From contig JABABK010000039.1 of assembly GCA_014238285.1 (NCBI GenBank), forward strand, positions 1-32,730: a DNA stretch of 32,730 bases. The letters run 5' to 3'. The DNA is from Hellea sp. (GTDB lineage: Bacteria; Pseudomonadota; Alphaproteobacteria; Caulobacterales; Maricaulaceae). Shown here piece by piece: positions 1-7,822 of this stretch. The notes beneath the pieces are model-generated. The model did not search any database and was not told the DNA's origin. It saw only the letters and a program-made list of their open reading frames with translations. Numbering within the stretch: the first letter of the stretch is position 1; each line of letters begins with the position of its first letter. The position numbers and the translations under genes were made by a program.

Positions 1-524
1 GCTATTTCTTTGAAAATCGCCATAAATGGCGGGGCTTGTAGCGGCTGTTCTTCGGTTATGGATAGACCGCCAGGTTTAAACCATGCATGAGGCGAAGCCT
101 CTTCTATGGCTTCCAAAATAGATTGCTGCTCTCTGGATGATAATCCTATATAGGCCCGTTGATGTTTGTTTTGTGCGCGGGTTTCGACATCTTCTAATGC
201 TTCATCAAACACGGCCTTTTCCCTTGGCTGCATCCAGTCTGAATAAATCAGCTCTATGAATTTCGGAACGCCGGCATCAATCGCTCCTGGTGTTTCGGTT
301 CGCGGTAAAAGCGTTTCGCTCATGGCGTTGACCAATTCACGAATTTCGCTAGAAAATGCATCTACGGACTGGTTAAGATAGCCCTCCCAATCACCTGAAT
401 GACCCGAGGTGTGTGTGGGGTGGCTTCGTTGCTGTTGCAAATATGAATATAGGCTATGAGACGCAAAGCCGCCGCCTAGTATAGCTGTTGATCCAAGAAT
501 GACCCCTCGTCTATTAATGTCCAT
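1..524 (-). CDS. Gluconate 2-dehydrogenase subunit 3-like protein (3' end outside window)
   Basis: This is the first ~174 codons of a gene running off the left edge. The protein begins MDINRRGVILGSTAILGGG, a short twin-arginine-like segment followed by a hydrophobic stretch, so export is likely. It then has the block LLPRTETPGAIDAGVPKFI followed by IYSDWMQPREKAVF. This pattern is typical of the gluconate_2-dh3 family (PF13618), the small exported subunit that partners a membrane-anchored GMC-type flavoprotein dehydrogenase. The ATG overlaps the end of the preceding membrane-protein gene by 11 bases, suggesting coupled translation. The family usually lies beside a GMC oxidoreductase, which would be expected just beyond the left edge. 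The substrate cannot be inferred; many members do not act on gluconate. Confidence 0.75.
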   Translation of the reverse strand, partial: MDINRRGVILGSTAILGGGFASHSLYSYLQQQRSHPTHTSGHSGDWEGYLNQSVDAFSSEIRELVNAMSETLLPRTETPGAIDAGVPKFIELIYSDWMQPREKAVFDEALEDVETRAQNKHQRAYIGLSSREQQSILEAIEEASPHAWFKPGGLSITEEQPLQAPPFMAIFKEI

Positions 525-816
525 GAACGGCCCTCTTGTTTTTGTGTGTTGACGCGCGGGTTTGCCGCCATAACAAAATGAAATAAGCTATGATCCCGAC
601 AAGAAATGTGACGACCCAGCGATATTTCCAAAACACAAATTGATTGGCGATAAAGCGGGCTTTACCGTAAACTTCATAGAGTTTTTCACTTTGAGTGAGA
701 TGATAGAGTTCGAGAATAGCTGAGCCAATGAAATGGGCTCCAAAATGTACAAACAAGACAATCAACGACCATACAATAAGTCGTTTTCCCGACAGTGCTT
801 TTAGTTTTTTTTGCAT
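514..816 (-). CDS. Small two-helix membrane protein, function unknown
   Basis: This 100-residue protein has a basic N-terminus, a hydrophobic helix at about residues 13-35 and a second at about 66-85, followed by a basic tail (RQTRASTHKNKR). It is therefore a small inner-membrane protein, probably with both ends in the cytoplasm. I recognise no family. It lies 9 bases downstream of the amidase stop and overlaps the following gluconate 2-dehydrogenase subunit 3-like gene by 11 bases. That makes it the middle gene of a three-gene operon; a role in anchoring the exported oxidoreductase is only a guess from position. Confidence 0.7.
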   Translation of the reverse strand: MQKKLKALSGKRLIVWSLIVLFVHFGAHFIGSAILELYHLTQSEKLYEVYGKARFIANQFVFWKYRWVVTFLVGIIAYFILLWRQTRASTHKNKRAVHGH

Positions 817-825
817 CTGATTTAT

Positions 826-2358
826 TTAACCCGTCGCATAAAACAAAGATGGCTTCTGGTCTCGCCACGGCTGCGCCAGTTCAAGTTCATATGCCAGTTC
901 AAGTAAAATTCGCTCGTCGCCAACATTGCCAGTAAAAAGCGCGCCTATGGGTAACCCGTTCTTTGACATGCCGAGCGGAACAGACATGGACGCAGCTCCT
1001 GCTACATTAGCCCATTGTGTGAAACCCGTATAGGCCGCCGTGCGATCCCAAACCAATTGGAAATCCTGATCTGCATTAAAAAAACCGATTTCAGGCGGCG
1101 GTGTTGTCACAACAGGCGACAGGAACAGATCAAAGTCGGTAAAAGATTGACCAAAATTATCGCGAATAGACCATAATGTTCTTATCGAGCGCCAGATATT
1201 ACGCTTCTCTGCGAAGTATTTTTCTCTAAGCCCAAGTGTAAAGTTTTCAAATTCATTTGAAGTGGCCTTCCTGCCATATTCTTTTTCCCATGCTTTAATC
1301 ATATAATGGGTAGCCGCTGCCCAATACACCCCGAATTCTTCCGCGCCTTTAATTCCAAATGGCGATTCAACTTCTTCAACAATATGGCCTAAGGACTGAC
1401 AAAGCTTAGCCGCATTTTTTGTGGTTTTGACGACCTCTTGATCAACAGGATTACCTGTGTGCAGTTCGGTATAATAGCCGATTTTCAAACGGCGTTTTGA
1501 TGGGCGTGTCACTAAACCAATTGGCGAGAGCCCTCCTTTGCCGTCAGTGCGTTCTATGCCAGCTAAAAACATAGCGCTATCTCGGACAGTACGAGTTACG
1601 CAGCCATTCACGGCAATTCTTACCGGAATGCCCCGCTCATTCATATCAGGCCGAAATCGATCAACTGATACTTTGAGGCCAAATAACCCGCAGCATGAAG
1701 CCGGTATACGAATTGAACCACCGCCATCACTTGCTGTTGCTAACGGGACAACGCCAGAAGCAACAAGCGCGGCTGCACCGCCGGATGAACCACCTGTTGA
1801 ATGATTTAGATTCCACGGGTTTCGCGTTACGCCAGAACTTAAAGGCTCTGTTGACGCGGTCATACCAAATTCAGGCGCAGAACTTTTTCCCAAATTAATG
1901 ACACCGGACGCAAACAAATCATCAAAAAATGGATATTGCTTTTTAGGTACATAGTTCGCGTAACCTCGTGAACCATGCCCCGTAGGGACACCGCTGATAT
2001 CATATAAATCTTTGACGAAAATCGGAAGACCCGCAAATGTCCCGCCTTTAAGTGTTTTTGCGGTCTCGCGCGCTTGATCATAGGTTTTGGTGACGATGGC
2101 GTTGATATGAGGATTTATTGTCTCTGTGCGTGTGATTGCGTGTTCTATTGCTTCGCTAGCTTTAATGTCGCCATTTCTGAGTCTAAACGCCGTTTCAACA
2201 GCGTCAAACCTATTGATGTCAGTCTCACCTGTTTTGAAGGCCGATAAGTCGACGACGTCCAAAACTCTTGGTTTCGAACTACGGCCCGCCATTGTTAAGG
2301 CACCAAAAGCTGTTCTGGTTAAACCACCTATTCCAGATAAAATAGTCTTTCGCCGCAT
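826..2358 (-). CDS. Amidase signature (AS) family amidase
   Basis: This 510-residue protein is a member of the amidase signature family, which hydrolyses carboxamide bonds through a Ser-cisSer-Lys triad. The triad is visible: Lys116 in FVKDL, cis-Ser191 in STGGSSGG and nucleophile Ser215 in DGGGSIRIPAS. The spacings (75 and 24 residues) match those of fatty acid amide hydrolase. The position before GGS is Gly where Thr or Ile is more usual. The N-terminus MRRKTILSGIGG resembles a twin-arginine or export segment, so it may act in the periplasm. The ATG has an AGAAGG ribosome site 7 bases upstream. It is the first gene of the operon with the membrane protein and the dehydrogenase subunit. The substrate is unknown; family substrates include aryl amides, peptide amides and fatty amides. 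Confidence 0.93.
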   Translation of the reverse strand: MRRKTILSGIGGLTRTAFGALTMAGRSSKPRVLDVVDLSAFKTGETDINRFDAVETAFRLRNGDIKASEAIEHAITRTETINPHINAIVTKTYDQARETAKTLKGGTFAGLPIFVKDLYDISGVPTGHGSRGYANYVPKKQYPFFDDLFASGVINLGKSSAPEFGMTASTEPLSSGVTRNPWNLNHSTGGSSGGAAALVASGVVPLATASDGGGSIRIPASCCGLFGLKVSVDRFRPDMNERGIPVRIAVNGCVTRTVRDSAMFLAGIERTDGKGGLSPIGLVTRPSKRRLKIGYYTELHTGNPVDQEVVKTTKNAAKLCQSLGHIVEEVESPFGIKGAEEFGVYWAAATHYMIKAWEKEYGRKATSNEFENFTLGLREKYFAEKRNIWRSIRTLWSIRDNFGQSFTDFDLFLSPVVTTPPPEIGFFNADQDFQLVWDRTAAYTGFTQWANVAGAASMSVPLGMSKNGLPIGALFTGNVGDERILLELAYELELAQPWRDQKPSLFYATG

Positions 2359-2639
2359 ATTTACCTTCTTATTTTGAGGGGTATTTATCGATAGCTATGA
2401 CTGTTTAGTGTTGATTGTCAAATGCAACCAATTGCTGGATTACTCAAGCTATGCATCTATGAAGCGGCCCTTAATACCCGTAGCGAATAGCGATGTTGCG
2501 CTTGCTATTTACAAGGTTCGTAATATCGAATGCCTTAAATCAACTTTTAATTTTGAAATATAACGACGCCAAACAATCCTTCTTTAATGCGCAGAGACCC
2601 TCCCCACCAGCAGCGTGGTGAGCGAACAATTAAACGATC
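2359..2639. other. Intergenic stretch with one weak hairpin
   Basis: I find no convincing gene here. A hairpin at 2603-2622 (7-base arms CCCACCA/TGGTGAG with one G-T pair, 6-base loop) lies 18 bases beyond the stop of the short minus-strand gene at 2640-2777. It could end that transcript, but it has no T-run after it on the minus strand. A 34-codon open frame on the plus strand near 2460 has no ribosome site and was not called. Confidence 0.35.
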
Positions 2640-2777
2640 TTAAGAAAAGCCCAAATCCGCACCAATCTCTGCGGCGAAAGCAACTTTTCCATCCGGACCA
2701 CGGTCATCGAGGCGGATAAGTTCCGGCTTGACCCACTTACCGACTGGTGTTTCCGTTTCATTATTTTGCTCCGTCAT
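2640..2777 (-). CDS. Short orphan peptide, RiPP-leader-like (45 aa)
   Basis: A 45-codon frame runs from an ATG at 2777 to TAA at 2640. The ATG is preceded by GGGGA about 9 bases upstream and by a good sigma70-type promoter (2806-2834), so expression is likely. The peptide has a polar N-terminus (MTEQNNETETPVG), then KWVKPELIRLDDRG, then a small hydrophobic tail AFAAEIGADLGFS. An N-terminal W-x-x-P-x-L-x-x-L/D motif followed by a Gly/Ala-rich core is reminiscent of precursors of ribosomally made, modified peptides such as lasso-type precursors. No cyclase, protease or PqqD-like recognition gene is adjacent, so this is inference from peptide shape only. It could equally be a small unmodified protein. 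Confidence 0.6.
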   Translation of the reverse strand: MTEQNNETETPVGKWVKPELIRLDDRGPDGKVAFAAEIGADLGFS

Positions 2778-2805
2778 CGCTTATTTCCCCGTTAACGTTC
2801 CGTAC

Positions 2806-2834
2806 ATAATATGACCTGTCCCAAATGAGTTCAA
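2806..2834 (-). promoter_or_regulatory. Sigma70-type promoter of the 45-aa gene
   Basis: Read on the minus strand this is TTGAAC (2829-2834), a 17-base spacer, then TATTAT (2806-2811). Both hexamers match the consensus at four or more positions with ideal spacing. The predicted start lies about 20 bases before the ATG at 2777. Confidence 0.65.
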
Positions 2835-2972
2835 GGGAGTATTTTTGGTGAAGTTTTACAACTAGGCGGCGTTGTTTTGGATTGGGTTAAAGAAAAATAA
2901 CTCTGATGGCCGTGCTTTTTGGTGAAAATCTATATACCCTACCCAATATAGCCCACCCATAAGGATTAGATC

Positions 2973-3353
2973 ATGGATAACGACCTGTTTGAAAAAGGCC
3001 TGGAAAAACGCAAAGCGGTTTTAGGCGCGGACTATGTGGAAACAAACGTCGCCGCCGCCGATGACTTTACCCGCCCGTTTCAAGAGGCCATGACGGCTTG
3101 GTGTTGGGGCTTTGGCTGGAGTGATGATGTGATTGATCCCAAAACACGCTCTATGATGAACCTCTCCATGATCGGGGCTCTTGGCAAAATGCATGAATGG
3201 GAACTCCACTGTAAAGGCGCCATCAAAAACGGCGTCACCAAGGAGGAGCTCCGCGCCATCATTCATGTGATCGCGATTTACTGCGGCGTGCCCCAGTCTC
3301 TCGAATGTTTCCGCGTCGCTAAAAAGGTCTTGCAAGAAACAGGGATGGAATAA
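2973..3353 (+). CDS. Carboxymuconolactone decarboxylase (CMD) family protein
   Basis: This 126-residue protein resembles 4-carboxymuconolactone decarboxylase (PcaC) along its full length. Recognisable blocks are DDFTRPFQE (30-38), WCWGFGW (43-49), HEWELHCKGAIKNGVTKEE (74-92) and IYCGVPQSLECFRVAKK (102-118). PcaC acts in the beta-ketoadipate branch of protocatechuate breakdown. No other pca gene is nearby, so the true substrate is uncertain; many CMD proteins are thiol-dependent peroxidase-like enzymes. His74/Glu75, His79/Cys80 and Cys104 are candidate functional residues. The ATG is preceded by AAGGA. It converges on the symporter gene with only 7 bases between the stops. Confidence 0.85.
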   Translation: MDNDLFEKGLEKRKAVLGADYVETNVAAADDFTRPFQEAMTAWCWGFGWSDDVIDPKTRSMMNLSMIGALGKMHEWELHCKGAIKNGVTKEELRAIIHVIAIYCGVPQSLECFRVAKKVLQETGME

Positions 3354-3360
3354 CCCGCCC

Positions 3361-5139
3361 CTAATTTATCGGTTTTAACGCCAAATCATCTGGGCCATGA
3401 AGTTTCCGTTGGCCCGGTACGCGTATGTCATCGACTAAGTCCTGAATATGTTGCGGCGGCGCCTTGGTCATAAGCGCTACAGCAATGCCAACAATTAAAG
3501 CCACCCACATAAATACAAAGCCAATTCCTTCGGGTGAAACACCAAACCACCAACCGGATGGATCGGTATTGATGAATTTGAAATAATAGATGTAGCTAAA
3601 TGTGGTGATCAGTCCGGTTAACATGGACGAGATCGCGCCTTCTTTATTCATACGCTTCCAGAAAATGCCGAGGAATATAATCGGAAACAACGAAGCCGCC
3701 GCCAGCCCAAAGGCAAAGGCCACAACTTGCGCCACAAACGGTAAGGAAGTGGCAAATATTCCCAGAAGTCCCGCCGCAATAACAGCGGCTGCTGCGGCTA
3801 GTCTCGCCGCCAGCATTTCTTGTTTCTCGGTCATATCGGGTTTAAACGTTCGTTTAAGAAGATCGTGGGAAACGGCAGAACTAATGACCATTAACAGGCC
3901 TGCCGCTGTCGATAAAGCTGCGGCTAGGCCGCCAGCCACCACGAGCCCGATGACCCATGCGGGCAAACGCGCGATCTGTGGATTGGCAAGAACAAAGATA
4001 TCCCGGTTCGGCGTGACTTCGTTTGCGACGCCGTCTGGCGCATTGGGCCCGCGATACTGCATGATACCGTCACCGTTCTTATCATCATAGTCCAAAAGCC
4101 CGGTTTTCTCCCAGGTCTTATACCAATCCGGGACAGGCTTGCCGCCAGCATCAATGATCTGCTGGGCGCGCTGCTGATAGTCTTCGCCGTCCGTAATATA
4201 GGTGGCTTCATTGACGGTCTCGACAAAGTTAATCCTCGCAAAGGCCGCAACAGCGGGCGCCGTAGTATAAAGCAGTGCGATAAACACAAGTGCCCAGCCT
4301 GCTGAAACCCGGGCCGCCTGTGCCGATTTCACCGTAAAGAACCGAATGATAACATGAGGCAAACCAGCCGTCCCAAACATCAAAGCGGCGGTTATACAGA
4401 ACACATCAATTTTCGCTTTGGTCGTGGAGGTGTATTCTGTGAAGCCTAGGTCAGTGACAACAGTGTTGAGTTTCTCCAGCATGGCCATGTCTGTGCCAGC
4501 CATATTGCCGATAAAGCCTAATTGCGGCACAGGATTGCTCGTGATCATCAAAGAGATAAAGATGGCCGGAACCGTATAAGCAAAAATCAGAACCACATAT
4601 TGGGCCACCTGAGTATAGGTAATACCCTTCATACCGCCCCAAACTGCGTAAACAAATACAATCGCCATGCCGATCAAAATGCCGATATTAAACGGCACGC
4701 CCAGAAAGCCAGAAAATGCCACACCGACGCCTTTCATTTGGCCCGCAATATAGGTGAAAGACACAAATAGAGCGCACACCACAGCAATGACACGGGCAAT
4801 TTTGGAATAGTAACGATCCCCGACAAAGTCAGGTACTGTGAACTTTCCAAACTCTCGTAAATACGGCGCGAGCAAAAGGGCCAGAAGAACATAACCGCCC
4901 GTCCACCCCATGAGATAAACAGAGCCGCCATAGCCCATAAAAGCGATCAGGCCTGCCATAGACAGGAATGATGCGGCGCTCATCCAGTCAGCGGCTGTCG
5001 CCATGCCGTTAATGACAGGATGGACATCATGCCCGGCGACGTAAAAGTCACGAGTGGACGTTGCGCGGGACCGAATAGCGATGATCAGGTAGACCGAAAA
5101 GGTTCCAACCACCCAAAATATTGTCCAAGGATCAGCCAT
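3361..5139 (-). CDS. Sodium/solute symporter (SSS family, VC_2705/acetate permease-like), large subunit
   Basis: This 592-residue polytopic membrane protein of the sodium:solute symporter family is the type that pairs with a DUF4212 small subunit and is related to acetate permease ActP. Visible features are the N-terminal DFYVAGHDVHPVINGMATAADWMSAASF split across residues 31-58, the fusion-free SSS core, and the family-signature region AALSTAAGLLMVISSAVS at 407-424. A long extracytoplasmic loop (about 303-390) carries DKNGDGIM at 353-360, which fits the start of an EF-hand calcium loop (D-x-N-x-D-G). The ATG lies 3 bases after the stop of the small subunit and has GGAGG 7 bases upstream. Uptake of short monocarboxylates is likely but not proven by sequence. 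Confidence 0.9.
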   Translation of the reverse strand: MADPWTIFWVVGTFSVYLIIAIRSRATSTRDFYVAGHDVHPVINGMATAADWMSAASFLSMAGLIAFMGYGGSVYLMGWTGGYVLLALLLAPYLREFGKFTVPDFVGDRYYSKIARVIAVVCALFVSFTYIAGQMKGVGVAFSGFLGVPFNIGILIGMAIVFVYAVWGGMKGITYTQVAQYVVLIFAYTVPAIFISLMITSNPVPQLGFIGNMAGTDMAMLEKLNTVVTDLGFTEYTSTTKAKIDVFCITAALMFGTAGLPHVIIRFFTVKSAQAARVSAGWALVFIALLYTTAPAVAAFARINFVETVNEATYITDGEDYQQRAQQIIDAGGKPVPDWYKTWEKTGLLDYDDKNGDGIMQYRGPNAPDGVANEVTPNRDIFVLANPQIARLPAWVIGLVVAGGLAAALSTAAGLLMVISSAVSHDLLKRTFKPDMTEKQEMLAARLAAAAAVIAAGLLGIFATSLPFVAQVVAFAFGLAAASLFPIIFLGIFWKRMNKEGAISSMLTGLITTFSYIYYFKFINTDPSGWWFGVSPEGIGFVFMWVALIVGIAVALMTKAPPQHIQDLVDDIRVPGQRKLHGPDDLALKPIN

Positions 5140-5142
5140 GCT

Positions 5143-5400
5143 TTAGCCTCCTATTCCAAATTTTTTCTCGTATTTCGTCATCTTCACGCAATAGATGACA
5201 ATCAGTAGAACGAAGACATAGATGGCACCGTTTTGGGCAAACCAGAAACCAAGCGGCGCGCCGCCAATGCTAAATTGATCGAGGAAGTCACGGAATAATA
5301 TTCCAGCGCCGTAAGAGGCTAAGAACCAGATTGCCAATAGTCCGATAGTCAATCTTTTGGTTGCGCGCCAATAACCTTGCGGATCAGGTGTAATCGCCAT
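5143..5400 (-). CDS. DUF4212 small subunit of sodium/solute symporter
   Basis: This 85-residue protein has two transmembrane helices (about residues 19-37 and 55-75), starts with DPQGYWRATKRLT and ends with CVKMTKYEKKFGIGG. It matches the family known as the small subunit of VC_2705-type sodium:solute symporters (DUF4212). I chose the second ATG (5400) because GGGAG lies 8 bases before it; an upstream ATG at 5418 would add MQRETT without a good ribosome site. It is the first gene of a two-gene operon with the large symporter subunit. Confidence 0.9.
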   Translation of the reverse strand: MAITPDPQGYWRATKRLTIGLLAIWFLASYGAGILFRDFLDQFSIGGAPLGFWFAQNGAIYVFVLLIVIYCVKMTKYEKKFGIGG

Positions 5401-5534
5401 GGTAGTCTCCCTTTGCATAACTTGCTAACGGGAATTAAGAGGTCTCTCAAGTGAGAAATTCCGATAGATTTGCGCCTGTTTTGATCAAGCGGCATAAATG
5501 GGCTAAGAAAGACTGAAAAACCGCGGAGGAATGA

Positions 5535-6104
5535 ATGCGTAGAGCTGTTGTTTTTGGAAGTGTATTGGTTTTGATGGCTTGTTCTCAAGGCGTTGAAACG
5601 TCGCCGCTAGATGAATCCCCCATGAATTCTGTCTTGATGGATCAAACAGATGGATGCCTAAAGGGTCCGGTGGCTCAATTCGGGAAATATATTGGCGATT
5701 GGGATATCCAAGACTGGCAATTAGGGAAAGACGGCACGACGTGGACTGAACAGCAAGGCGCCAGATGGAATTTCACTTGTGTGGGCAACGGCGTTGCGGT
5801 TCAAGATTTTTGGATGCCGAATACTGGCGGCTATGGCACAAACCTGCGGATTTATGAGCCCAAAACTGAAAGCTGGGAGATCGCGTGGAGCGCAACAGGC
5901 TCGCCGGGTTTCTCTCATATTGGCGCCAAAGAAGATGAGAGTGGCAATATTGTCATGCATTATATCTCGCCGGAGCAAAATCCGTCGAGACGGATTACGT
6001 TTTATCCACCTGGTGAGAATGGCTGGGATTGGCTCCTCGAAATGTCATTTGACGGAGAAAAGACTTGGACTGCAGTCTATAAAATTAAAGCAACCCGGCG
6101 TTAG
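5535..6104 (+). CDS. Calycin/DUF1579-like lipoprotein, function unknown
   Basis: This 189-residue protein has a short signal peptide ending in the lipobox VLMAC, with Cys16 as the lipidation site. After a polar linker it continues with FGKYIGDWDIQDWQL and a series of short beta strands with regularly placed Trp and Gly residues, ending WTAVYKIKATRR. A Y/F-x-G-D-W opening followed by alternating strands is typical of lipocalin-like folds such as DUF1579, but I cannot assign a ligand. GGAGG lies 6 bases before the ATG. It converges on the YiiX-like gene with 18 bases between the stops. Confidence 0.75.
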   Translation: MRRAVVFGSVLVLMACSQGVETSPLDESPMNSVLMDQTDGCLKGPVAQFGKYIGDWDIQDWQLGKDGTTWTEQQGARWNFTCVGNGVAVQDFWMPNTGGYGTNLRIYEPKTESWEIAWSATGSPGFSHIGAKEDESGNIVMHYISPEQNPSRRITFYPPGENGWDWLLEMSFDGEKTWTAVYKIKATRR

Positions 6105-6122
6105 TCGTTGAGCGGTGATTGT

Positions 6123-7487
6123 TTAGAACGTCGCCGCAAAGCTGCCGCGCAATCTCATCAGAGCGGCGTTGCCATCCAGTAAATCGTTTCCGCCGACGCC
6201 GTAAATGATCACAGGTTTGAACCAATCATTAGAAATACCTTGATTGAGAATGTCTTCGGCGGACAGGTAATGGCGTCCGGCTTTGGATGAAAGTTCAAAA
6301 TTGATCCCGCCTATGCCGTGATAGGCCCGGTAAATCACTTCCGTACAGACAATCCGGTCCGAAGTCCCAAAATCAAATATGAAATCATATAATTTTCCGG
6401 CGTGACTAAGGCCCCGCTCAATCGCCAAGTTGATTTTGGCTTGAGGTATTTGAGGCCGTAAAACCACAAACGCATCCAGTGTGAGCGTGTCTGCAATCTC
6501 TCTGAACAAGACGCCGTCTTTTTTGGCCTCAAGAACGTTGATCCCAGGCTCGTTACTTTTACGAAATCCGTCTGTTTCGACCTCTATACCGAGAGCCTGA
6601 CGGTCTTCTTGTGAGCCAATATAAAAAGCACCATGAGGCCAAAATCCCGGTAAAAATAGGTTGCTCATGGCATCATCGTGGCGTGTAATAAACACGTCGC
6701 CGGGCCGCAGCTTGCTGCTGATTGTCTTGAGAACATCAGGCGTAACGCGTTTGGGGGCCCTTTTTGCTTTTACAAAAGGGATTTTGAGTTCAGCGACATC
6801 TTCTCCGGTACCTTCGAATAATTTGAATATGATGTTTCGCAGAGCAGATACGCCGCGGCGGCGTAGCGAGAACCCTAGAAAGCTCTGATACCTTTGTAAG
6901 TGATCGCCCCTTGAAGCCGTTGGCAGGTTCAACTGTGTCAGAATGAACTTAATGCGCGGCAAGCCGGCGCGATCCAATGATCCCAATATTTCTGCCTGAT
7001 GTTTGTCAAAATAATCACGAGCATTGTAAAACTTACGCATTTTAAAGCTGGACGTTAATTGCCGGTAAAACCGCGTAAAACTCTTACGTTTTAAGCCGTA
7101 CCGGACTTCCCCTTCGTCCAATTTTTTCCAAACTAAATCTCGCTTCTTGGCAAGATCGATCAAATACTCGCCCGTCCTAACAATTATCTCCGCGCCGCTA
7201 AAAGCCACACCAAAAGCTTGCAGTTGTTTGTCGGGTAATAAACCCCCATTTTTGAATAACTTGTAATTGGGTTTTAGGCTGTGAATAACCTGCCAAGCAG
7301 CCACTCTGATGCCAAGATAGCGGGTATATGTTTCTCTAAGCCGTTCATCTTCGACCGGGTCGTAATAACCGCGGGACTCTGCCGCTTGGCTATCTTTAAC
7401 CAATTTTTGGATATCATCCAAAGTGGGCAGTGCCGCAAAGGAGGCTTCTATGGTTTTGGCTGCTAATTGTATCGATGATTCCAACAT
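6123..7487 (-). CDS. YiiX/YebB-type permuted papain-like hydrolase with long N-terminal region
   Basis: This 454-residue protein has its recognisable domain in the C-terminal half. LRPGDVFITRH (260-270), FWPHGAFYIG (282-291, His285) and RIVCTEVIYRAYH (378-390, Cys381) are the permuted His...Cys pattern of YiiX/YaeF-like cysteine hydrolases (PF05708, permuted NlpC/P60 superfamily). These are thought to cleave amide or ester bonds in cell-wall peptides or lipids. GINVLEA (315-321) is the usual intermediate block. The first ~250 residues are helical, basic and unlike the family core; typical single-domain members are around 200 residues. No signal peptide is evident. AGGGGGA precedes the ATG. 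The catalytic class is fairly sure; the substrate and the role of the N-terminal part are unknown. Confidence 0.85.
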   Translation of the reverse strand: MLESSIQLAAKTIEASFAALPTLDDIQKLVKDSQAAESRGYYDPVEDERLRETYTRYLGIRVAAWQVIHSLKPNYKLFKNGGLLPDKQLQAFGVAFSGAEIIVRTGEYLIDLAKKRDLVWKKLDEGEVRYGLKRKSFTRFYRQLTSSFKMRKFYNARDYFDKHQAEILGSLDRAGLPRIKFILTQLNLPTASRGDHLQRYQSFLGFSLRRRGVSALRNIIFKLFEGTGEDVAELKIPFVKAKRAPKRVTPDVLKTISSKLRPGDVFITRHDDAMSNLFLPGFWPHGAFYIGSQEDRQALGIEVETDGFRKSNEPGINVLEAKKDGVLFREIADTLTLDAFVVLRPQIPQAKINLAIERGLSHAGKLYDFIFDFGTSDRIVCTEVIYRAYHGIGGINFELSSKAGRHYLSAEDILNQGISNDWFKPVIIYGVGGNDLLDGNAALMRLRGSFAATF

Positions 7488-7609
7488 ATTATCCCCCTAA
7501 CCTATTTTCTCTGAAAATAATGCTAAAATAATCTTGATGGCGACACGAAACCCTCTTGACCTCGCTGTCAAATAAAGGCAAATGCCGCGCACCAATCATA
7601 CTAGTAAGT

Positions 7610-7694
7610 GCGGGTGTGGCGGAATTGGTAGACGCGCCAGATTTAGGTTCTGGTATCTTAGGATGTGGAAGTTCGAGTCTTCTCACCCGCACCA
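7610..7694 (+). tRNA. tRNA-Leu (anticodon UAG)
   Basis: The acceptor arm GCGGGTG pairs with CACCCGC at 7684-7690, followed by discriminator A and encoded CCA. The anticodon stem CCAGA/TCTGG encloses the loop TTTAGGT, giving anticodon TAG. The long variable arm and the TTCGAGT T-loop fit a class II leucine tRNA. A TTGACC hexamer at 7556-7561 could be the -35 box, but I see no good -10. Confidence 0.97.
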
Positions 7695-7710
7695 TTTATG
7701 AGTAGGGGCT

Positions 7711-7724
7711 CAATACATGTATTG
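7711..7724. repeat. Perfect 14-base palindrome
   Basis: CAATACATGTATTG is its own reverse complement. It lies 17 bases after the tRNA and about 100 bases before the PIG-L-like gene. It may be an operator for the downstream operon, or simply chance. Confidence 0.4.
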
Positions 7725-7777
7725 TGAAAACTATTGATTCAAATTCTTTAAAGCCTTCTGTTAATTATATCCTCAAT

Positions 7778-7799
7778 AGTAGCTTGCGCATACGCTACT
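7778..7799. repeat. Interrupted inverted repeat upstream of the PIG-L-like gene
   Basis: AGTAGC (7778-7783) and GCTACT (7794-7799) are 6-base inverted arms around a 10-base centre, ending 23 bases before the ATG at 7823. It could form a leader hairpin or be bound by a dimeric regulator. Confidence 0.3.
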
Positions 7800-7822
7800 T
7801 TAGCCGTTCATGACAAAGTATT

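Noticed and set aside
2460-2565. 34-codon open frame on the plus strand starting MKRPLIPVANSDV
   Set aside because: No ribosome site or promoter is visible and the product resembles nothing I know.
3602-4090. 162-aa open frame on the plus strand
   Set aside because: Antisense of the intact symporter gene, with low-complexity Ala/Ser composition expected from a shadow.
7489-7695. 68-aa open frame on the minus strand beginning MVRVRRLELPHPKIPEPK
   Set aside because: It is the antisense of the tRNA-Leu gene, a well-known false protein seen opposite leucine and serine tRNAs.
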